DNA from: a virus
Virus record (IMG/VR): IMGVR_UViG_3300043099_000569
Span: 1 to 29,833 of that record
DNA length: 29,833 nucleotides
Reading direction: 5' to 3' (one strand)
The notes beneath the pieces were generated by a model. The model saw nothing but the letters and a program-made list of their open reading frames with translations, ran no database searches and was not told the origin of the DNA. Every line of letters starts with the position of its first letter. Position 1 is the stretch's first letter. The position numbers and the translations under genes were made by a program. Below, in pieces: positions 22,730 through 29,831 of this stretch.

Positions 22730-22981
22730 TTAAACTTGTTCGTATGTTTTTTCAAATATATCGGGTTTGCAAGGGTAAAACTCGTTTGAAACACCTTTGA
22801 TAATATAATCTCCTTTTGAAGCAATCATTTTTCCTTCAAGTGTTTGGATATACATAGTTTCATCATTAGACGTGAAGCCGTGAGTGGTGTTGCCCAAAAA
22901 ATCATCAATTTCTTGTAGGTTACTTCCATTCCATACAACCGCTTGTATTACAACGGGTTTTTTTCTAAAATTTCTAATCAT
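22730..22981 (-). CDS. Conserved phage protein, 83 aa
   Basis: I recognise the pattern, not the function: [16 protein letters not shown] at the start and [20 protein letters not shown] near the end occur in a very widespread small phage protein family in many hosts. It is a compact soluble domain, probably beta-rich. It overlaps the upstream gene by 4 bp. It has been found near replication or recombination genes in other phages, as here. Confidence 0.82.
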   Translation of the reverse strand: MIRNFRKKPVVIQAVVWNGSNLQEIDDFLGNTTHGFTSNDETMYIQTLEGKMIASKGDYIIKGVSNEFYPCKPDIFEKTYEQV

Positions 22982-23163
22982 AATTCTGTTTTTTTTATGT
23001 CGTTTAATTCGTATTTAGCAACCGCTTTCAAAACGTATGTTGTTTGTCTTTCTTTTTGAGCAAGTCTTATTGCTTCTCTTTCTGCGTCCGAAAAATTATC
23101 GTATAATCTAGTTGGCGTTTGTCTGCCTTCCACCATTACTGCAAAGTTTTGTTTTTCTTCCAT
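22978..23163 (-). CDS. Hypothetical protein, 61 aa
   Basis: Unrecognised. It begins [19 protein letters not shown] and continues with a helix ([18 protein letters not shown]) and a strand ([13 protein letters not shown]), an alpha/beta arrangement common in small phage proteins. It is the first gene after the structured RNA: its ATG lies only 16 nt past the closing stem, so the RNA could act as its 5' leader or riboswitch-like control. Confidence 0.7.
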   Translation of the reverse strand: MEEKQNFAVMVEGRQTPTRLYDNFSDAEREAIRLAQKERQTTYVLKAVAKYELNDIKKTEL

Positions 23164-23331
23164 TTTTATTTATTTTGTTTGATACAAGAGCCTTTCGGGA
23201 CTATTCACACGAAAGGGCGAAAAGCGTGATAGTGTTCCCTATTGCCCCCACTTAAACTAACCAATACCCTTCGTTTTTATAGTGTAAGCAAAGGCTTTGT
23301 ATCAAGTATTATATTCGTCTAATCCTTTATT
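23164..23331. other. 168-bp stretch without a gene
   Basis: No acceptable reading frame exists on either strand. The stretch holds the structured RNA candidate (23179-23306), a short A-rich leader for ATG 23163, and on the minus strand TATAATAC at 23314-23307, just before the stem. That could be a start-proximal promoter element, but no clear TTTG -33 box accompanies it. Confidence 0.6.
23179..23306 (-). ncRNA. Structured RNA candidate (leader RNA or trans-acting RNA)
   Basis: The two ends pair. On the minus strand, TTGATACAA then AGCCTTT (23306-23291) pairs with AAAGGCT then TTGTATCAA (23195-23179), 16 bp with one bulged G. Inside, GGGA..CTAT.CAC (about 23240-23226) pairs imperfectly with GTG.ATAG.TCCC (about 23210-23198), and CGAAGGG/CCCTTTCG offers an alternative stem. 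The segment TATTGGTTAGTTTAA (23267-23253) appears unpaired and is the exact complement of leader copy A (18565-18551). The strand is chosen because all genes and the following ATG are on minus. I do not recognise a known riboswitch, ribozyme or tRNA-like class. Pairings were found by eye. Confidence 0.5.
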
Positions 23332-23457
23332 TAACTTTTTAATTTTCTTTAATCTTTTAACGCTTTGTGGCGATTTTGCAATTACTTCAAGAAGCCCCTC
23401 GTAATGTCTAAGTTGCTTTTTTATTTCCTTTAATGTTTCTAGCGATATTTTAAACAT
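23332..23457 (-). CDS. Small Lys-rich helical protein, 41 aa
   Basis: The frame runs from ATG 23457 to TAA 23332, MFKISLETLKEIKKQLRHYE and onward, with a Lys-rich end. The whole chain looks like a charged amphipathic helix. It fills the space between the 32-residue membrane protein and the structured RNA. No family known; accepted on position and codon pattern only. Confidence 0.4.
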
Positions 23458-23461
23458 AATT

Positions 23462-23560
23462 CTAAATTTTAAATAAAAAAATTATAATAGAAATCATTGA
23501 CAAAATCAATGCTATGTAGCTAACAATCAATGCGTGTGTTGACCTTCTGCTATACTTCAT
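23462..23560 (-). CDS. Tiny single-pass membrane protein, 32 aa
   Basis: The frame runs from ATG 23560 to TAG 23462. A basic start (MKYSRRSTH) is followed by about 21 hydrophobic residues (ALIVSYIALILSMISIIIFL), a clear membrane segment with the N-terminus predicted inside. It overlaps the upstream gene by 11 bp. Function unknown; small phage membrane peptides can inhibit host membrane processes. Confidence 0.45.
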   Translation of the reverse strand: MKYSRRSTHALIVSYIALILSMISIIIFLFKI

Positions 23561-23855
23561 TAAACCAAAAATCATCGTCAATATAAATCGGAAATCGGTT
23601 GCCTTTAGTTCCTTTTATGTTGTAGTAAAAATGCTCTAACGCTATCTGTCGCTTGGCTTCCTCAACACCCCCCCATTCTTCAATGTCTTTTTCATCAACC
23701 TCTGTTTCGTTGTGTATTATGTCCAAAACCTTTTGGGTTGAATAAACAATAAGCATATTGTCGTCGTCAACTCCAATTATCGCTTCATCTAGTCCGTCTG
23801 CGAAAACAAAGTTGTCTTCGGGATATTTTTCTAGTATTTGCTCTCTTTTTGTCAT
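23550..23855 (-). CDS. Conserved phage protein, acidic, 101 aa
   Basis: The N-terminus (REQILEKYPEDNFVFADGLD, then EAIIGVDDDNMLIVYS) matches a small acidic protein I recall from many phages and prophages; no function is known. KVLDIIHNETEVDEKDIEEW is a helical, strongly acidic middle, and the end is aromatic (YIDDDFWFNEV). The overall charge is very negative, so a DNA-mimic idea is possible but unsupported. Confidence 0.75.
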   Translation of the reverse strand: MTKREQILEKYPEDNFVFADGLDEAIIGVDDDNMLIVYSTQKVLDIIHNETEVDEKDIEEWGGVEEAKRQIALEHFYYNIKGTKGNRFPIYIDDDFWFNEV

Positions 23856-23860
23856 AGGAT

Positions 23861-24268
23861 TTATTTACTTCTTTTAATTAATACATATTTATAAAACAAC
23901 GAAAATGTAGTATTCCAAATCACGCCATAAACGGCTAACAATATCAAAAAACTAAACTTGTTATACTGACAATTATAAACCACATTACATTTTTCAAATG
24001 TTATTATGCTTAAACAAACAAAAACTATCATTAACATTTTAAAGAAATGAAAAGCGTCTGTAAACTGAACCAATGTACCCGTTCTTCCTAGCGTGGGGTT
24101 TTTGTCTATATATTTGTTCTTCCAACTGATTTCACCGTTCCACCAATAAGCGTTTAAATTAGGGGTATTAAATATGCTTTTGTGGAAATGGTGGTTAGAA
24201 GTATCCATTATCGAGTTACATACTGACGCTAAAATTATAAACAGAAAACTAATCATTTTTAAAAGCAT
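23861..24268 (-). CDS. Three-pass membrane protein, 135 aa
   Basis: Hydrophobic segments lie at about residues 4-20, 74-91 and 104-128. Between the first two is a polar loop with several His and Trp (DTSNHHFHKSIF, AYWWNGEISWKNKYI, DAFHFF). I recall small three-segment Bacteroidota membrane proteins with a similar DxxxxH...WWN..SWKNKY...DxxH pattern, in phages and chromosomes, with no known function; the conserved His could bind metal. It overlaps the next upstream membrane protein gene by 20 bp, and the two may act together. Confidence 0.7.
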   Translation of the reverse strand: MLLKMISFLFIILASVCNSIMDTSNHHFHKSIFNTPNLNAYWWNGEISWKNKYIDKNPTLGRTGTLVQFTDAFHFFKMLMIVFVCLSIITFEKCNVVYNCQYNKFSFLILLAVYGVIWNTTFSLFYKYVLIKRSK

Positions 24269-24446
24269 TAATTATAAGATAAATCATTCCTTTAACGAGG
24301 AAAAACACGGGATAAATAATAGATATTAACATACCTATTGAAGCCCAATCGTAATAGTTGTCCAAAAAGGAAAACACAACTAACAGAAACAAAGAGGCGT
24401 ATAGCAAGATTAACTTGCTTTGTAATATTTCTTTTAAAAGTTTCAT
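24249..24446 (-). CDS. Two-pass membrane protein, 65 aa
   Basis: Two hydrophobic stretches, about residues 10-28 (SKLILLYASLFLLVVFSFL) and 36-58 (IGMLISIIYPVFFLVKGMIY), joined by a short acidic loop (DNYYDWA). A hairpin topology with both ends in the cytoplasm is likely. The size would fit a holin-like protein, but no lysis gene is nearby. It is followed by the three-pass protein with a 20-bp overlap. Confidence 0.65.
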   Translation of the reverse strand: MKLLKEILQSKLILLYASLFLLVVFSFLDNYYDWASIGMLISIIYPVFFLVKGMIYLIINAFKND

Positions 24447-24477
24447 TTTGTAAAATCAATTTTTTGTTTATAAATCG

Positions 24478-24780
24478 CTAGTCTGCATAAGCACCGTCGT
24501 CTTCAAATGGTTCGTGGTATCTTTTGTCATAATACTCTTTTTTTGTGTTTTTTTCGGCTTCATAACCCATACAGTTTTCGCCTTGTGCGACGTGAGGGTG
24601 CTTCGTCCAATTATCGTCAATTACTTTTTTATTTTCGGGCTTATCTCTCATACACTCAAATCCCGCCTCGCCCATAACTAGATATTTACAACAATTAGCA
24701 CCTTGACCAATCTTACAAACTTCTTCCCAATGCTTTTTGTCTTCTTTTAACGTCATTGTTGTTGTTGTGCTTTTTGCCAT
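24478..24780 (-). CDS. Cysteine-containing small phage protein, 100 aa
   Basis: Five Cys at 22, 30, 31, 43 and 70. CKIGQGANCCKYLVMGEAGF resembles a small Bacteroides phage family I know only as hypothetical. A second G-E-N-C element at 67-70 repeats part of the first (G-A-N-C). The Cys spacing could bind a metal or cluster, though the pairing is not a standard ribbon. The N-terminus is Thr-rich and the C-terminus acidic. It overlaps the upstream gene by 28 bp. Confidence 0.7.
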   Translation of the reverse strand: MAKSTTTTMTLKEDKKHWEEVCKIGQGANCCKYLVMGEAGFECMRDKPENKKVIDDNWTKHPHVAQGENCMGYEAEKNTKKEYYDKRYHEPFEDDGAYAD

Positions 24781-24971
24781 ATTAATTTACTGTATTTGGA
24801 AGGAAAAGGCTCACTTTCATATATTTCGCCTGACAATGTTGTATAGACAACCGTTACACTCTCGTCGTCGTATTTAATCAGTTCGGTTTTTGCGTTAGCC
24901 GAAGTGCTGACTTTAAAATTGTCAATTAAAATAGGTTCTTTTATTATGAGCCTTTTAAGTTTCCGTTTCAT
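24753..24971 (-). CDS. Hypothetical protein, 72 aa
   Basis: Unrecognised. It has a basic start (MKRKLKRLIIKEPILID), beta-like strands (ESVTVVYTTLSGEIYESEPF) and a Gln-rich tail. It lies 2 bp after the DUF3127-like gene, so it is probably co-translated and could be linked to single-strand DNA handling. Confidence 0.65.
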   Translation of the reverse strand: MKRKLKRLIIKEPILIDNFKVSTSANAKTELIKYDDESVTVVYTTLSGEIYESEPFPSKYSKLIWQKAQQQQ

Positions 24972-24973
24972 TT

Positions 24974-25252
24974 TTATTCCTTTTCAAATTTCCACGCTTG
25001 TATCGTGTTATACACTTTCTTTTTCCCGTCTTTTGTAGATACCTCACGACCACGAAGATTAAAGTGTACTGTTACTTTCTCGCCCACTAAATAAGGGTCT
25101 ATTAGGTCGCACTTATCGTTTACCAATTCCATTTGTATTAATTGAGGGTAATTGCTTTCGTAATCAACCTCTATTACAAATTCACGTTTGCAAAATTTTT
25201 CGCTAATTTTTTGCTCTTTTTCAATACTCTTGATTATTCCTTTGATATTCAT
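24974..25252 (-). CDS. DUF3127-like OB-fold, probable ssDNA-binding protein
   Basis: A 92-residue OB-fold type protein. The signature NLRGREVSTKDGKKKVYNTI, then QAWKF, matches DUF3127, a Bacteroidota phage and chromosomal family regarded as single-strand DNA-binding. REFVIEVDY and PQLIQMEL give the first beta strands. There is no acidic C-terminal tail of the bacterial SSB type. It is encoded between the RecE-like nuclease and recT, where a phage SSB is expected. Confidence 0.82.
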   Translation of the reverse strand: MNIKGIIKSIEKEQKISEKFCKREFVIEVDYESNYPQLIQMELVNDKCDLIDPYLVGEKVTVHFNLRGREVSTKDGKKKVYNTIQAWKFEKE

Positions 25253-25268
25253 TTTTGTTTTTTTTTGG

Positions 25269-26135
25269 TTATTTTAAAATTATGATTTTTTCGCTTGTTT
25301 TTTTGGTTTCAAAAAAGTCTTCTAGGCTTTGAAGTTCGTAACACTCTTTTAACATAGCAAACTCGGTGTAGTCGCACCAATAATTGTTTTCTCTACTCCA
25401 CTTTAAAAGGTCTAACGCCATTCTGTATTGGCTTCTGCCGTATTCAATTTTCTCGTCGTCCAAAACATATAGGGACGCTTGGTATGGGGCTTCTTTTTCA
25501 ATCGCACAAAACACATAGTTTTCTCGGTTAAGGAAGTCCATATAGTACGAAGCCGTTATTGAATACTCGTATGCGTAAACATCGTTCTTAAACTTTCGGT
25601 AACTGCTATCCAAACAACTTTTAATGTCCGTAATAGTGCTTTTTGACTTTGCTAAACTATCGGGGCGAAGCCTTACGGGAATACCCGTTTTTTCGTCCGT
25701 TGTATAGCAACTCACCTCACGGTAACTATCTTTTATCAGTTCAATGAAAGTGTCGTTTTTAAGCGTTTCTTCCGCCATTTTACAAACCATTTCCATTTCG
25801 TCGGGAAACAATATAGTTTTGCCTTGTGCTTCCGCCATAAATAACTCAAATTCTTCCTTACCCGCCTTTGTCCTTCTGTCAACTTTTGGTGCAACCAAAT
25901 AATTTGACTTAAACAAGTGTGGCTCTAAAATGATTTCGTGCAAGGCTGAACCAACTGAAAAGTGTCTGCCTTCGTTTACGTCTTTTGACCTCTGTTCTTC
26001 AAACGCCTTAAAGTAGTAGTATCTAGGCGAATGAAGGAAGTTTTTAATGTCCGAAGCGGAAATATGCGTTTTCTTACCTAAGTATTCCTCAAAGGTGTCT
26101 TTTACATATTCTATCGGTTGCTCGTTTGTCTTCAT
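25269..26135 (-). CDS. RecE-like PD-(D/E)XK exonuclease
   Basis: A 288-residue nuclease of the RecE/ExoVIII-like group (PDDEXK, DUF3799 type). GSALHEIILEP at 62-72 holds the first acidic site, RLRPDSLAK has D159, and TDIKSC gives D170-I-K172, the PD...DxK core. The following helix YSITASYYMDF takes the place of the usual QxxxY motif. Such enzymes resect 5' strands of duplex DNA for the annealing protein. Its partner recT is encoded downstream in the same operon, with the OB protein between them. The N-terminal SASDIKNFLHSPRYYYFKAF is typical of the family. Confidence 0.88.
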   Translation of the reverse strand: MKTNEQPIEYVKDTFEEYLGKKTHISASDIKNFLHSPRYYYFKAFEEQRSKDVNEGRHFSVGSALHEIILEPHLFKSNYLVAPKVDRRTKAGKEEFELFMAEAQGKTILFPDEMEMVCKMAEETLKNDTFIELIKDSYREVSCYTTDEKTGIPVRLRPDSLAKSKSTITDIKSCLDSSYRKFKNDVYAYEYSITASYYMDFLNRENYVFCAIEKEAPYQASLYVLDDEKIEYGRSQYRMALDLLKWSRENNYWCDYTEFAMLKECYELQSLEDFFETKKTSEKIIILK

Positions 26136-26153
26136 ATACTTATTTATTTTAAA

Positions 26154-26408
26154 TTAGTCCCACTCTGCTAGGTTTTGCTCTCTGTTTTCAATAGCACACA
26201 AAACACCTTTCAAAACGTCATTATGATACGTTATTGTTTGACCGTCAACAACCATAACAGTATTGACACCCAAAGCCTTGTTAAATCTTGTTTCGTTTAT
26301 ATTCAGTTTTTCCAAAAGTGCTGAAATTTCAGAATTTGTAAATCCCGCCGTGTACTTTGTAGGGTAGTCCATAACCTCTTTTTTTATATTTTGGTAGTCT
26401 GCTTTCAT
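26154..26408 (-). CDS. Hypothetical phage protein, 84 aa
   Basis: I do not know a function. It has the pattern FTNSEISALLEKLNINETRF, then NKALGVNTVMVVDGQTITYH, followed by a helix, as in short proteins of Bacteroides phages next to exonuclease genes. It is soluble, has a single Cys, and overlaps the DEDDh exonuclease gene by 4 bp, so it could assist that enzyme. Confidence 0.7.
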   Translation of the reverse strand: MKADYQNIKKEVMDYPTKYTAGFTNSEISALLEKLNINETRFNKALGVNTVMVVDGQTITYHNDVLKGVLCAIENREQNLAEWD

Positions 26409-27172
26409 TTTCTAACTTTTAGTTCTTTCAAAATGCTTCTTAATAGGTTTTTCAAACTTTCGGGAAAGTCCTTGTTCAAACACCACTCCGCAAATCCAAC
26501 ATTGTCCTTAACTTTCTGACCTCTTGAACCACCAAAGTTGTAAACATAGTCGCCGTCCTTGTCCTTAATTATACGACCTTGCCAATCTACCGTGTTTTGT
26601 GGGTTACAAAACGCTGAAAGTTCCTCAACCGTCTTTCCTTGAAGTTCGGGGTACTTTTCAAGTTGCCCAAAGAAAATCTTTACCGTAGCGTCCGTGTCCG
26701 CTTGACTGTTGTGTGCGTCCTCCATAGTTTCTCCACAGTAGTATTTAAGGGCGGAGGATAAATCACGTTTTTCAAAATGCTTGTATATGAAACAACAATC
26801 AATACTTTTGGTGTCTTGTGTAGGAAACTCTATTCCGCAACGCAAAAACTCCTCTTGAAGTAATGCGTTATCATAACCATTATTGTTGTACCCCGCAATA
26901 TCACAACCCTTAACAAAATCAAACATACTCTTGGCTAGTTGCTTGAAGTTTGGCTTATCCAAAACGTCTTCGTCTTTTATACCGTGTATATCACTTGCCT
27001 CTTTAGGTATGGGTATTGTCGGGTTTACCAAAGCATACTTATTTTCTCTGCTTCCGTCGGGCAATATTTTCGTTATCGCTATTGACACCACTCTATCTGT
27101 CGCAACATTTAATCCCGTTGTTTCTAAATCAAAGAAACACAAAGGCTTACGCATATCTACTAACATACTCAT
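26405..27172 (-). CDS. DnaQ-like DEDDh 3'-5' exonuclease
   Basis: A 255-residue exonuclease of the DnaQ/RNase T superfamily. FFDLETTG gives D15 and E17 (ExoI), YNNNGYDNALL gives D101 (ExoII), and EDAHNSQADTDA gives H154 and D159 (ExoIII, DEDDh type). All four acidic residues and the His are present. Residues 180-255 are an extension with NFGGSRGQKV. It is the first gene of the recombination operon, behind a promoter with TTGTACAA sites. It may trim DNA ends or recycle nucleotides. No polymerase gene is visible, so proofreading is not implied. Confidence 0.9.
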   Translation of the reverse strand: MSMLVDMRKPLCFFDLETTGLNVATDRVVSIAITKILPDGSRENKYALVNPTIPIPKEASDIHGIKDEDVLDKPNFKQLAKSMFDFVKGCDIAGYNNNGYDNALLQEEFLRCGIEFPTQDTKSIDCCFIYKHFEKRDLSSALKYYCGETMEDAHNSQADTDATVKIFFGQLEKYPELQGKTVEELSAFCNPQNTVDWQGRIIKDKDGDYVYNFGGSRGQKVKDNVGFAEWCLNKDFPESLKNLLRSILKELKVRK

Positions 27173-27184
27173 ACTGTTGTTTGT

Positions 27185-27215
27185 TTGTACAAATATATCA
27201 CATTATTTTGTACAA
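27185..27215 (-). promoter_or_regulatory. Promoter with two TTGTACAA operators, recombination operon
   Basis: On the minus strand the -7 box TATATTTG (27197-27190) overlaps by 3 bp a perfect palindrome TTGTACAA (27192-27185). A second copy lies at 27215-27208, 23 bp away centre to centre, in the -33 region. No clear TTTG -33 box is found at N19-20. Two dyads, one on each promoter element, are what a dimeric repressor would need; the XRE protein encoded directly upstream is the obvious candidate. Confidence 0.6.
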
Positions 27216-27246
27216 TAATACAATATATTTAAAAGTTATTAACAAT

Positions 27247-27522
27247 TTACTTTTTTTTCTTCTTTTCTTGCTCTAAAACAAACACTTCTTCTACGGGAGT
27301 ATTAAGAACTTGGGCTATTTTTATTGCCGTAGGTAGAGATAAGCATTGTTTTTTACCGTGAATTATTTTAGACAAGTGGGCACTATCTATTTTTACCCTA
27401 TCAGCTAATTCTTGTTGGCTCATACCTATTTTGTTCAAAATAGCCTTAATCCTATTTGAATACATTTTTCTTCTAGGCTTTTTTGCTTTCGCCTTTTTTT
27501 CAGTTTCAATCTTGGTTATCAT
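27247..27522 (-). CDS. XRE-family HTH regulator, 91 aa
   Basis: A Cro/CI-like helix-turn-helix at about 35-57 (SQQELADRVKIDSAHLSKII), followed by the usual LPTAIKIAQVLNTPVEEVF. Basic tails are at both ends (AKAKKPRRK and KKKKK). It overlaps the upstream 74-residue gene by 4 bp and lies 74 bp before the exonuclease gene, with the TTGTACAA promoter in between. It probably represses or activates that promoter, and perhaps its own operon. There is no ligand or cleavage domain, so it is a simple DNA-binding switch. Confidence 0.88.
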   Translation of the reverse strand: MITKIETEKKAKAKKPRRKMYSNRIKAILNKIGMSQQELADRVKIDSAHLSKIIHGKKQCLSLPTAIKIAQVLNTPVEEVFVLEQEKKKKK

Positions 27523-27743
27523 TTCATTGTTTTTATATTAATAATACTTGGGTCTGTGTAGTTTTCGTTTTTTATAACCGTTTCAACCCCTTCTTCTTTT
27601 ATTCTTATTTCAATCACCATAGCCGTATCCATTATTTCCTTACGAACATAGGCTTCGGCTTCTTCAATCGTATTTATCGCCTTTTTTGTACATATTACGA
27701 ACTCCGAGCAATATGCCCTAGTCATTATCTCTGTTTTCGCCAT
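27519..27743 (-). CDS. Hypothetical protein, 74 aa
   Basis: Unrecognised alpha/beta protein: FVICTKKAINTIEEAEAYV and VIEIRIKEEGVETVIK suggest a small two-layer fold. It overlaps the DnaA-like gene by 26 bp and the XRE gene by 4 bp, so all three are translated together. It may modulate one of these DNA-binding neighbours, but nothing in the sequence shows this. Confidence 0.65.
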   Translation of the reverse strand: MAKTEIMTRAYCSEFVICTKKAINTIEEAEAYVRKEIMDTAMVIEIRIKEEGVETVIKNENYTDPSIINIKTMK

Positions 27744-28287
27744 TTTCTTCTTTTTCTTTTTTCTTAATTAAAAACATATTGGTATTACAGAAATCTATTA
27801 TATTACCCTCAATATTATTAACGCCTAAAAATCTTTTTATTTCTTTATGTGTAAACCCCGTGAACGATATTGACTTTGTTTTATCTATTTTTACCGCCGA
27901 ACACTCATTAAGAGGTATGTAATAGTAGTCATTTTCTAGGTCTAGTTTGCCGTCAACAATCGTTAATTTGTGGTCAATGAGGGCTAACATTTGGTCTATT
28001 TCCTTTTTTAAATCTTGGTCAAATAATATATACCCCGATATTTGCTTCCTTGCGTGAATAACGGTGGCGTGGTCATAACCAAACATTTTTCCCAACTCAA
28101 CCAATGATATTTGTATTCGCTTTAATATCAGAAACATTGTAACGTATTTCAATTTTACGCTTTCCCGCTTCCTTGACTTATTATCATAGTCTTCAATAGG
28201 GTGCTTTAAATAGGCACTAACTATTTCTTTTATAAATTCTATTTTTTTGTTCCGCAAGGCGGTGTCAACTGTTTTTTCTTCTTTCAT
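27718..28287 (-). CDS. DnaA domain IV-like DNA-binding protein
   Basis: A 189-residue protein. SLVELGKMFGYDHATVIHARKQI (shown with D72, H73 and H78 in the core) is the DnaA box-recognition signature of domain IV. There is no AAA+ Walker motif, so it is only the DNA-binding half of DnaA plus a helical N-terminus and a 90-residue tail with TGFTHKEIKRFLGVN. ATG 28287 was chosen over a GTG at 28296. It lies 10 bp after the dnaB stop. It could mark the phage origin and bring DnaB there, or act as a regulator. Confidence 0.82.
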   Translation of the reverse strand: MKEEKTVDTALRNKKIEFIKEIVSAYLKHPIEDYDNKSRKRESVKLKYVTMFLILKRIQISLVELGKMFGYDHATVIHARKQISGYILFDQDLKKEIDQMLALIDHKLTIVDGKLDLENDYYYIPLNECSAVKIDKTKSISFTGFTHKEIKRFLGVNNIEGNIIDFCNTNMFLIKKKEKEENGENRDND

Positions 28288-28297
28288 AATTTTCACA

Positions 28298-29809
28298 TTA
28301 AAAAGGTAAAATATCGCCTTCTTCGTTGGTTTGTTGTATTGTGCTTTCTTCTAAAAATGAATTATTTGGTGCAATAGCCGACTTTGTGCTTGTTTCTTGA
28401 ACGGGTGGCTCAATGTCTTCCGATACCCAACGTGGGTGGTTTGTTACCTTTGTTAGTCTGTGAACGAATTTTAACGGCACTTCTCCAAGTTCACCGTTTC
28501 GGTGTTTTGCCACAATTAGCATAAATAAACCGTCAGTTGTTATGCTTTCATTTTCAATGTCGTAATTTTCTATATTGTAGTATTCGGGACGATAACAAAA
28601 CAACACCATATCTGCGTCTTGTTCAATCTGTCCACTTTCACGCAAATCCGACAACTGTGGTTTTTTGTCTGAACGCCCTTCCACTAGCCTAGACAACTGC
28701 GACAAGGCTATAATAGGTATATCAAGTTCTTTTGCCAATCCTTTTAAGCCCCTTGATATTTCAGCAATCTCTTGTTCACGACTTCCGATATTAAGTCCGC
28801 TACGCATTAATTGGAGGTAGTCAATAACGATTAACTCAACACCCTTTTCTTTAACCAATCGCCTTGCTTTGGCTTTTAGTTCTATAAGTGTGATATTTGG
28901 CGTATCATCTATGTATAACGGTGAGGTTAAAAGCCTTTCGCAACTTTTTTCAATCTGTTTTATTTCGTCTAAATCTAAGTGTTTTCTTACGATTTTTCCA
29001 ACATCAATATATGACAAACCCGACTGAATACGCCCAACCAACTGCTCTTTACTCATTTCAAGGCTAAATACGGCTATCGCTTTGTTCTTTTCAATGGCGG
29101 GATAAGTAATCATTGATATACAACACGCAGTCTTCCCCATACTTGGACGACCCGCAAGTATTATCAAATCTGACTTTTGCCACCCACTCGTTATGTTGTC
29201 AACCATTTTAAGACCGCTTACCACACCTGACACCCCCCCGCTTTCATAAACTTTTTTACTTTGCTCAACAATGTCAAGGTGAATGTCTTTTATGTTTGAT
29301 ACTTCGTGATTAATTACTTCTTTTAAGGCTTGGTCAAGTTCGGTTTGCACGGTAGCGAATATGTCAAACACATCGTTATTTTGGTCAAACCCGTAACCAA
29401 CACCTTTTCCGCAAACGCCTATTAATGAACGGCGTAGTGCAAATTGTTGGAGAAGTTTAATGTGCATTTCGATATTGGAGGCACTAGCCACCCTATTTGT
29501 TAGGGTTGAAACATAGTAAGCACCGCCTATTTCTTTTAATCTGCCGTCTGCATTAATTTTTTGCGTAAGAGTAAGTATATCAATTTTGTCGCCTTTTTGG
29601 TACATATCCAATATTGCTTTGGCTATTACCTTGTTTGCTTCAACATAAAATAGGTTTTCGGAGAAATCCTTTGCTATTGTATCCATTATGTCTTGCTCTA
29701 GGAGTATTCCCCCCAAAACCGCTTCTTCTAAGTCTTTGCCTTGTGGTTGTTCTTGACTGAAAGAAATTTCGTCAAATGGCTTTATGTTTTTATATTTTAT
29801 ACTTCCCAT
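28298..29809 (-). CDS. dnaB: Replicative DNA helicase DnaB
   Basis: A 503-residue DnaB family helicase. An N-terminal DnaB domain (LEEAVLGGILLEQD ... LKEIGGAYYVSTLTNRV) precedes the RecA-like motor with Walker A AGRPSMGKT near 219-227, Walker B LIVIDYLQLM and H3/H4-like QLSDLRESGQIEQDADMV. It unwinds DNA at the replication fork in the cytoplasm. I use ATG 29809: a GTG at 29824 would overlap the -7 box and leave no leader. No loader or primase gene is in the window. The C-terminus ends DILPF. Confidence 0.95.
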   Translation of the reverse strand: MGSIKYKNIKPFDEISFSQEQPQGKDLEEAVLGGILLEQDIMDTIAKDFSENLFYVEANKVIAKAILDMYQKGDKIDILTLTQKINADGRLKEIGGAYYVSTLTNRVASASNIEMHIKLLQQFALRRSLIGVCGKGVGYGFDQNNDVFDIFATVQTELDQALKEVINHEVSNIKDIHLDIVEQSKKVYESGGVSGVVSGLKMVDNITSGWQKSDLIILAGRPSMGKTACCISMITYPAIEKNKAIAVFSLEMSKEQLVGRIQSGLSYIDVGKIVRKHLDLDEIKQIEKSCERLLTSPLYIDDTPNITLIELKAKARRLVKEKGVELIVIDYLQLMRSGLNIGSREQEIAEISRGLKGLAKELDIPIIALSQLSRLVEGRSDKKPQLSDLRESGQIEQDADMVLFCYRPEYYNIENYDIENESITTDGLFMLIVAKHRNGELGEVPLKFVHRLTKVTNHPRWVSEDIEPPVQETSTKSAIAPNNSFLEESTIQQTNEEGDILPF

Positions 29810-29823
29810 ACTATTATTTGGCA

Positions 29824-29831
29824 CAAATGTA
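29824..29831 (-). promoter_or_regulatory. Promoter -7 box before dnaB
   Basis: On the minus strand TACATTTG (29831-29824) matches the Bacteroidota -7 box, and TGTACA overlaps it at 29833-29828, recalling the TTGTAC sites at the other promoters. Its -33 box would lie outside the window. Transcription would begin just before ATG 29809, leaving a very short leader. Confidence 0.55.

Noticed and set aside
23179-23306. tRNA, tmRNA or known ribozyme
   Set aside because: No cloverleaf, TTCGAnnC T-loop, CCA-type acceptor, hammerhead CTGANGA or other recognisable core was found. It is kept only as an unassigned structured RNA.
28298-29809. Replication origin near dnaB and the DnaA-like gene
   Set aside because: I found no cluster of DnaA-box-like sites or iterons in this part of the window. 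Full-genome GC skew would be needed.
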